A stretch of DNA of 11,148 nucleotides from Rhodospirillales bacterium (lineage in GTDB: Bacteria > Pseudomonadota > Alphaproteobacteria > Rhodospirillales > JAOUPW01), in assembly GCA_029879665.1 (NCBI GenBank), contig JAOUPW010000021.1:1-11148 (forward strand), read 5' to 3'. The notes under the pieces are model-generated. The model ran no database searches and was not told the DNA's origin. It saw only the letters and a list, made by a program, of their open reading frames with translations. Shown here piece after piece: positions 6,782 to 11,148 of this stretch (the first letter of the stretch is position 1; the number at the start of each line of letters is the position of its first letter). A program made the translations under genes and the position numbers.

Positions 6782-7672
6782 TTACTTCTTTTTTTTGACC
6801 AGGGATTCCCGGTGCGCCATGTACAGGCCACTGCCGGCGATGACGGCGGCGCCGACCAGAACCCATTTCCCGGGGATGTCGCCCCAAAAAACAAAACCGA
6901 TCAGCGCCGCCCAGATCAGGGCGCCGTATTTAAAGGGCGTGAGCACGGATATCGGCGCGATGACAAACGCCTTGGTCAAACAGATGTGTCCGGCGATGGT
7001 TAGCGCCGCCATGGCGGCGGCGGCGGCGACATGTTCATAGGCCATCGGTTTCCACACAAACGGCAGGACCAGGGTCGCGCTCACGGCCGTGCAGACGTTA
7101 AAGAAGAGGATCATGAGGAAAACCGATTCCGTCCGGCCCAGTAGACGCCCGGACAACATCAACAGCGCATAAGAGATGCTCGCCCCGACCATGAGCAATG
7201 CCGCCGGTTGAAAGGCGCCGCTTCCCGGCTGCGTCACAATGAGCACGCCGACAAATCCGACCACAACTGCGGCCCAGCGGTGGTAGCCGACCCGTTCGCC
7301 CAGGAGCGGTACCGAAAGCGCCGTCATTATAAAGGGTGCGCCGTAAAATATCGCCACCGCATCGGCCAGCGGCAACACCTTCAGCCCGGTAAAGAAAAAG
7401 ATCGGAGTCAAAATACCGAAACAGGCGCGCAATAAATGTCCGCCGAGCCGCTTTGTCTTGAGCGCCGCACGCCCGCCGGCGCGCGGCAACCAGAGAAGCA
7501 GCACCGGGATCACGAACCAGCCGCGTACCGCCAATATCTGAAAGACTGAAAGATCGGCGCCGACCAGAAATTTGGCGACCCCGTCCATTGCCGTCATCAG
7601 CCCGGTGCCGGCGAGAACGAGTAAAATTCCGGCGGCCTTGTTTTCCCTGGGAGGCGCGGAGAGGGCCGTCAC
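6782..7672 (-). CDS. EamA/DMT-superfamily transporter
   Basis: A 296-residue integral membrane protein with about ten hydrophobic segments arranged as two EamA repeats: roughly 13-150 and 155-290. The loop PLLGERVGYHRWAAVVVGFVG closes the first repeat and FWGDIPGKWVLVGAAVIAGSG the second; both are standard for drug/metabolite transporters in the inner membrane. The transported compound cannot be inferred. I chose the GTG start at 7672, which overlaps the HIT-gene stop as GTGA. A TTG at 7696 would add eight residues but overlap the HIT gene by 28 nt, and neither has a strong ribosome binding site. The end is Lys-rich (VKKKK), encoded by an A-rich tract with eight consecutive A. The overlap suggests coupled expression with the HIT protein. 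Confidence 0.88.
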   Translation of the reverse strand: MTALSAPPRENKAAGILLVLAGTGLMTAMDGVAKFLVGADLSVFQILAVRGWFVIPVLLLWLPRAGGRAALKTKRLGGHLLRACFGILTPIFFFTGLKVLPLADAVAIFYGAPFIMTALSVPLLGERVGYHRWAAVVVGFVGVLIVTQPGSGAFQPAALLMVGASISYALLMLSGRLLGRTESVFLMILFFNVCTAVSATLVLPFVWKPMAYEHVAAAAAMAALTIAGHICLTKAFVIAPISVLTPFKYGALIWAALIGFVFWGDIPGKWVLVGAAVIAGSGLYMAHRESLVKKKK

Positions 7673-8031
7673 ATGCGTTTGACCATGGGGCCGCAATTGG
7701 CGCCGCCGAAGATATGCACGTGAAAATGCGGCACCTCCTGGTTGCCATCGCTGCCGTGGTTGGCAAGGATGCGGTAACCGCTGTCGGCAACGCCCAATTC
7801 CCGCGCCACATGGCCAATGGCGCGCATCATGCCGGCGATTTCCGCGTCCGCGGCGTTGTGGGAAAAATCATCCATGGAGACGTATTCCCCCTTGGGAATC
7901 ACCAGCACGTGCACCGGCCGTTGCGGGTTGATGTCCTTGAAGGCCAGCGCATGATCATCTTCGTAAACCTTGTCGCAGGGAATTTCGCCGCGCAGGATCT
8001 TGGCAAAAATATTGTTGGGATCATAAACCAT
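7669..8031 (-). CDS. HIT-family (HinT-like) nucleotide hydrolase
   Basis: A 120-residue histidine-triad protein of normal HinT size. The N-terminus NIFAKILRGEIPCDKVYEDD, the AFKDINPQRPVHVLVIPK segment and the active-site triad PHFHVHIFGG (His102, His104, His106) are all present. Members hydrolyse AMP-linked phosphoramidates and related adenylates in the cytoplasm; the physiological substrate here is unknown. The ATG at 8031 is preceded by AAGGAG (8040-8045) with an 8-nt spacer. The gene lies 35 nt after hisE in the same direction, so it is probably a trailing member of the his operon. Confidence 0.94.
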   Translation of the reverse strand: MVYDPNNIFAKILRGEIPCDKVYEDDHALAFKDINPQRPVHVLVIPKGEYVSMDDFSHNAADAEIAGMMRAIGHVARELGVADSGYRILANHGSDGNQEVPHFHVHIFGGANCGPMVKRM

Positions 8032-8066
8032 GATGGATGCTCCTTGCCGTGTTTCACCGGCGCAAA

Positions 8067-8405
8067 TTATTTTTTCCGCCGCGCGTTTTTTTCCTCAATA
8101 CCGGAAATGCCTTCGCGGCGTTCCAGTTCCGCCCACACGTCTTCGGGGCTAACCCCGGTATCCGCCCACAGCACCAACAGGTGATAAAGCAGGTCGGCGC
8201 TTTCGCTGACCACCCGCGCCGGAGTTTCGTTGAGCGCCGCGTCGATGGTCTCGCCCGCTTCCTCGCTCACCTTGTCGGCGATGTGGCCGCGTCCTGCCAT
8301 GAACAGCTTGGCGGTATAGGACGTGCCGGCGTCCTTGCCCCGGCGCGATGCGATCACCTCATAGAGTCGTTTCAGGACGGCGATCTCGTTGCGATTTGCG
8401 GTCAT
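8067..8405 (-). CDS. hisE: Phosphoribosyl-ATP pyrophosphatase
   Basis: A 112-residue stand-alone HisE. It hydrolyses phosphoribosyl-ATP to phosphoribosyl-AMP and pyrophosphate, the second step of histidine biosynthesis. The MazG-like metal-binding motifs are intact: [14 protein letters not shown] (45-58, with E48, E49 and E52) and [13 protein letters not shown] (68-80, with E68 and D71). [16 protein letters not shown] (20-35) is the usual family segment. It is not fused to HisI. The ATG overlaps the hisF stop as ATGA (8402-8405), implying translational coupling. The C-terminus is Lys/Arg-rich (EEKNARRKK). Confidence 0.96.
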   Translation of the reverse strand: MTANRNEIAVLKRLYEVIASRRGKDAGTSYTAKLFMAGRGHIADKVSEEAGETIDAALNETPARVVSESADLLYHLLVLWADTGVSPEDVWAELERREGISGIEEKNARRKK

Positions 8406-9196
8406 GCGGCGGCCTCCGTACCGTAGTCGATGTCGTCATCGAGTCGCACGGCAATTCCCGCATCGCGCATGTATTCCTTGGCCTCGCGGATGGAAAAAGT
8501 ACCGAAGTGAAAAATCGAGGCCGCCAGCACGGCGGAAGCATGGCCGTCGCGCACTCCCTCGACCATGTGTTCCAATGTGCCGACGCCGCCGGACGCGATC
8601 ACCGGCACGGACACCGCGTCGGAAATGGCGCGGGTCAGCGGCAGGTTGAATCCCTGTTTGGTGCCGTCCCGATCCATGGAAGTAAGCAGGATTTCGCCGG
8701 CGCCGAATTCGGTCATGCGCCGCGACCATTCAACCGCATCGATACCGGTGGCTTCACGGCCGCCGTGGGTGAAGATTTCGTATTTGTCCTGGCCCACGGA
8801 TTTGGCGTCGACGGAAACGACGATACACTGACTGCCGAATTTTTCCGCCGCCTCCCTGACGAATTCCGGCCGTTTCACCGCCGCCGTGTTGATGGAAACC
8901 TTGTCGGCGCCGGCCAATAAAAGTTTGCGGATGTCATCCAGGGTACGCACGCCGCCGCCGACGGTAAGCGGCATGAAACATTCTTCCGCCGTATGGGCGA
9001 CCACGTCGAAAATGGTGTCGCGGTCCTCGTGGCTGGCGGTGATGTCGAGAAAGGTGAGTTCATCGGCGCCGGCGCGGTCATATACGCGGGCCTGTTCGAC
9101 CGGGTCGCCGGCGTCGACCAGATCGATAAAGTTGACGCCCTTGACGACGCGGCCGTTCTTGACGTCGAGGCAGGGAATGATCCGGACCTTGAGCAT
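8402..9196 (-). CDS. hisF: Imidazole glycerol phosphate synthase, cyclase subunit HisF
   Basis: A 264-residue (beta/alpha)8-barrel. It pairs with HisH and uses ammonia from glutamine to convert PRFAR into imidazole glycerol phosphate and AICAR. The catalytic aspartates are at their canonical positions: Asp11 in [15 protein letters not shown] and Asp130 in IVVSVDAK. Phosphate-binding loops appear as [15 protein letters not shown] (79-93) and [12 protein letters not shown] (200-211). [20 protein letters not shown] (25-44) is also typical. The tail after IREAKEYM is a little long ([19 protein letters not shown]) but within family variation. It starts 13 nt after the hisA stop with AGGAAG near 9206-9211, and its stop overlaps hisE. 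Confidence 0.97.
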   Translation of the reverse strand: MLKVRIIPCLDVKNGRVVKGVNFIDLVDAGDPVEQARVYDRAGADELTFLDITASHEDRDTIFDVVAHTAEECFMPLTVGGGVRTLDDIRKLLLAGADKVSINTAAVKRPEFVREAAEKFGSQCIVVSVDAKSVGQDKYEIFTHGGREATGIDAVEWSRRMTEFGAGEILLTSMDRDGTKQGFNLPLTRAISDAVSVPVIASGGVGTLEHMVEGVRDGHASAVLAASIFHFGTFSIREAKEYMRDAGIAVRLDDDIDYGTEAAA

Positions 9197-9209
9197 GGGC
9201 TGGCGCTTC

Positions 9210-9938
9210 CTATTCCGCCGCCAGGATTTTCGCGGCCGCGCCGGGATCGATGCGGCCGTCGTAGATGGCGCGGCCGCTGATGACCCCTTCGAGAATGCCG
9301 CGACCGGCGACGCGCAGCTGCTTGATATCGTCCATCGATGAAACGCCGCCGGATGCGATCACCGGCGTCGAGATGGCGGCGGCCAACTGCAAGGTGGCTT
9401 TGATGTTGGGGCCTTCCATGGCGCCGTCGCGGCTGATATCGGTATAGATGATCGCTGCGACGCCGGCATCTTCGAACCGGTCGGCAAGATCGAACGCTTT
9501 CATTTTTGAAACTTCGGCCCAGCCTTCGACGGCGACAAAGCCGTCGCGGGCGTCGACGCCGACGGCGATGCGGCCGGGAAATTCCCGGCAGGCCTGCTTG
9601 ACCAGGTCCGGATTGTTGAGCGCGGCGGTGCCGAGAATGACCCGGGCGACGCCCTTGTCCAGCCACAGGGCGATGGTTTCCAGGTTCCGGATGCCGCCAC
9701 CCAGCTGTACCGGAATGGTAACGGCGGCAAGGATCGCGTCCACCGCCGCGCCGTTGACCGGACGCCCCTCGAAAGCGCCGTTCAGATCGACCACATGCAG
9801 CCAGCCGCAGCCGGCGTCCTCGAAGGCGCGGGCCTGGGCGCCGGGATTGTCGTTGAATACGGTGGCCCGTTCCATGTCACCCCTGAGCAGGCGCACGCAT
9901 TGACCGTCTTTTAAGTCTATGGCCGGAAAAAAAATCAT
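9210..9938 (-). CDS. hisA: Phosphoribosylformimino-AICAR ribotide isomerase HisA
   Basis: A 242-residue (beta/alpha)8-barrel enzyme that isomerises ProFAR to PRFAR, the substrate of HisFH. The catalytic Asp8 lies in [19 protein letters not shown] and the second, Asp129, in [16 protein letters not shown]. Phosphate loops are [11 protein letters not shown] (79-89) and [12 protein letters not shown] (194-205); [14 protein letters not shown] (165-178) is the conserved active-site strand. The ATG at 9938 follows GGAAG at about 9943-9947. It sits 35 nt after hisH and 13 nt before hisF, all on the minus strand. Confidence 0.97.
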   Translation of the reverse strand: MIFFPAIDLKDGQCVRLLRGDMERATVFNDNPGAQARAFEDAGCGWLHVVDLNGAFEGRPVNGAAVDAILAAVTIPVQLGGGIRNLETIALWLDKGVARVILGTAALNNPDLVKQACREFPGRIAVGVDARDGFVAVEGWAEVSKMKAFDLADRFEDAGVAAIIYTDISRDGAMEGPNIKATLQLAAAISTPVIASGGVSSMDDIKQLRVAGRGILEGVISGRAIYDGRIDPGAAAKILAAE

Positions 9939-9973
9939 TTCGCTTCCGATACTATCCTTATTTAATCTTCTGT

Positions 9974-10618
9974 TTAGGGCTTCCAGCGGAGGAAGTTAGC
10001 AATAAAGCGCTGTCCCGCCCGCTGGCTTTTTTCCGGGTGGAACTGGGTCCCGATCAGGTTGTCACGGCCAACCACGGCGGTCACCGGACCGCCATAATCC
10101 ACGCGGGCCAAGGTGTCCGACGGATTATCACAGCGCATTTCATAAGAGTGCACAAAATAAAAATCAACGCCGCCGCCCAGCCCCGCCAGCACCGGGTGAT
10201 CGGCCGTCGTCACCTGAAGATCGTTCCAGCCCATGTGGGGAATTTTCAAGCCGGGATCCTTGGGCGCGATGGCGTCGACTTCGCCGGCGATCCAGCCGAG
10301 GCCTTGATGGGTTCCGTGTTCCAGGCCCTGCGCCGCCATCAGTTGCATGCCGACGCAGATGCCGAGAAAGGGACGGCCCCGCCCGATCACCGTCTCGTTG
10401 AGGCTTTCGATCATGCCGTCCAGGTCGGCGAGCCCCCGCCGGCAATCGCCGAAGGCTCCGACGCCGGGCAGCACGATGTAACTGGCGGCGGCCACAGCCT
10501 TTGCATCCCCGGTGACCACCACCTTCAGGTTCAGTTTGTTGTCCGAGATCACGCGCTCGAAAGCTTTTGCCGCCGAGTGCAGGTTGCCGGATTCGTAATC
10601 GATGATGGCGACGGTCAC
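9974..10618 (-). CDS. hisH: Imidazole glycerol phosphate synthase, glutamine amidotransferase subunit HisH
   Basis: A 214-residue class-I glutamine amidotransferase that feeds ammonia to HisF. The catalytic triad is visible: Cys88 in [11 protein letters not shown], with His194 and Glu196 in [21 protein letters not shown] (49-59) and HMGWNDL (128-134) are conserved, as is the oxyanion-loop region around PGVG. I chose the GTG at 10618 ([16 protein letters not shown]), because it overlaps the upstream stop as GTGA (10615-10618) and gives the normal length. An in-frame ATG at 10720 would add 34 residues that are not HisH-like and lie over the preceding gene. Confidence 0.96.
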   Translation of the reverse strand: MTVAIIDYESGNLHSAAKAFERVISDNKLNLKVVVTGDAKAVAAASYIVLPGVGAFGDCRRGLADLDGMIESLNETVIGRGRPFLGICVGMQLMAAQGLEHGTHQGLGWIAGEVDAIAPKDPGLKIPHMGWNDLQVTTADHPVLAGLGGGVDFYFVHSYEMRCDNPSDTLARVDYGGPVTAVVGRDNLIGTQFHPEKSQRAGQRFIANFLRWKP

Positions 10619-11103
10619 GGCGTCACCGGCGACGGGTTGTGGGAAACGAGTGTCGAGGGCGGCGGTGGCGGGCCGGCGGTGTTTTTTTCCGGCCTCCCGG
10701 AAAGCATGGCCGCCAGCCATGGCCTGGTCTCGAGAAAGCGCCGCTCGGCGGCCGTCCGGTTTTCGGCCATGACGACGCCCAGCTCGGTGAAGCCCGAACG
10801 GCCCAGGGTCCAGCGGCGCAGGTCGTTGCCGGACTGGCCGATGAGGATTGCGACGCCCAGGTTGACGAGCACCTCACCCACCGGATTCATGCCAAAGGCG
10901 ACCACCAATGCGGCGCCGATCCCGTTGACCGCCACCAGAGCCAGCGCGCCCCACCACATACGGTGGCGAAGGGCCCACAGCACGGAAAAGAAAAAGGCGG
11001 GCCAGGCAAAGCCTTCCTTGATCAACACCAGATCGCGGTCCCCAATGGGCCCAAGGGCCGGAGCATCCGCCGATCGGCGGAGATGGACGGTATAAGTGCG
11101 CAT
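10615..11103 (-). CDS. DUF2628 membrane protein of unknown function
   Basis: A 162-residue protein. The opening [10 protein letters not shown], the [23 protein letters not shown] block (29-51), and [20 protein letters not shown] (95-114) match the DUF2628 family as I know it. Hydrophobic segments at about 33-45, 50-70 and 76-90 suggest two or three membrane spans. The C-terminal tail (139-162) is Pro-rich and looks disordered. No catalytic motif is apparent and the function is unknown. It is coupled to hisH by a 4-nt GTGA overlap. I recall that similar genes occur in the his cluster of other Rhodospirillales, which I cannot verify here. The ATG at 11103 has only a weak purine tract before it, and the inverted repeat at 11119-11148 begins 15 nt upstream. 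Confidence 0.85.
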   Translation of the reverse strand: MRTYTVHLRRSADAPALGPIGDRDLVLIKEGFAWPAFFFSVLWALRHRMWWGALALVAVNGIGAALVVAFGMNPVGEVLVNLGVAILIGQSGNDLRRWTLGRSGFTELGVVMAENRTAAERRFLETRPWLAAMLSGRPEKNTAGPPPPPSTLVSHNPSPVTP

Positions 11104-11118
11104 AACTTTATCCGAAAC

Positions 11119-11148
11119 GCTCCGTTTGATGAACGCATCAAACGGAGC
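11119..11148. repeat. Perfect 13-bp inverted repeat at the right window edge
   Basis: GCTCCGTTTGATG (11119-11131) and CATCAAACGGAGC (11136-11148) are exact reverse complements separated by the loop AACG. The structure may extend: C11118 would need a G at 11149, outside the window. It lies 15 nt upstream of the DUF2628 start on the minus strand, so it could be a terminator after an upstream minus-strand gene, a 5' leader hairpin, or a dispersed palindromic element. No T-run follows on the minus strand (the next bases are GTTTCGGATAAAG), and the + strand flank is not visible. Confidence 0.7.

Noticed and set aside
6386..7003. 205-codon + strand frame spanning the GNAT and transporter genes
   Set aside because: It lies opposite both genes and the gap between them, and its composition is Gly/Arg/Asp-rich shadow coding without a domain.
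8875..9666. 263-codon minus-strand frame over hisA and hisF
   Set aside because: The translation is an arginine-serine-rich alternate frame of two genes with intact catalytic residues in the correct frame.
10037..11095. Long + strand open frame of 352 codons opposite hisH and the DUF2628 gene
   Set aside because: It is antisense to two well-supported genes, its translation has no recognisable motif, and high GC3 makes such long shadow frames common.
1..11148. A novel defence, mobile or biosynthetic system
   Set aside because: All sizeable genes except two belong to recognised families (most of them housekeeping), and gene spacing and strand blocks are those of a stable chromosomal core region.

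Overview
This 11.1 kb window is a chromosomal housekeeping segment with high GC content. It most probably comes from an alphaproteobacterium, perhaps a Rhodospirillales-like lineage. The lineage call is an inference from gene order (rsmI-yraN-...-gshB-comM, and a hisH-hisA-hisF-hisE block with a DUF2628 gene) and from protein style; no rRNA or tRNA is present to confirm it. I see no insertion sequence, phage gene, CRISPR array, toxin-antitoxin pair or recognisable defence system.

Left half (about 1-3880, + strand): a tight, probably single transcription unit. It runs from the 3' part of rsmI (16S rRNA 2'-O-methyltransferase, cut by the window edge) through yraN (PD-(D/E)XK nuclease-like protein), a dual-BON-domain lipoprotein resembling DolP/YraP, a SirB1-family protein with a TPR-like C-terminus, gshB (glutathione synthetase) and a small secreted protein of unknown function. 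Gaps are 2 nt between rsmI and yraN and 2 nt between sirB1 and gshB. The BON gene overlaps sirB1 by 4 nt (TTGA).

Middle (3881-5833): a 411-nt non-coding stretch, AT-richer than its surroundings, lies upstream of comM (YifB-family AAA+ helicase, + strand). It carries a repeated CTTCAGGGGGG motif, the second copy of which is the comM ribosome binding site. comM ends 12 nt before a convergent gene.

Right half (5846-11103, - strand): reading in the direction of transcription, DUF2628 membrane protein, hisH, hisA, hisF, hisE, a HIT (HinT-like) hydrolase, an EamA/DMT-family transporter and a GNAT acetyltransferase. Three 4-nt stop/start overlaps (DUF2628-hisH, hisF-hisE, HIT-transporter) suggest translational coupling. 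HisH and HisF together form imidazole glycerol phosphate synthase, HisA supplies its substrate, and HisE acts at the second step of the same histidine pathway. A perfect 13-bp inverted repeat with a 4-nt loop sits at the extreme right edge, just upstream of the DUF2628 start.

Overall the region is ordinary. The items most worth a second look are the edge hairpin, the unknown membrane gene coupled to hisH, the duplicated RBS-like motif ahead of comM, and the orphan secreted protein after gshB.
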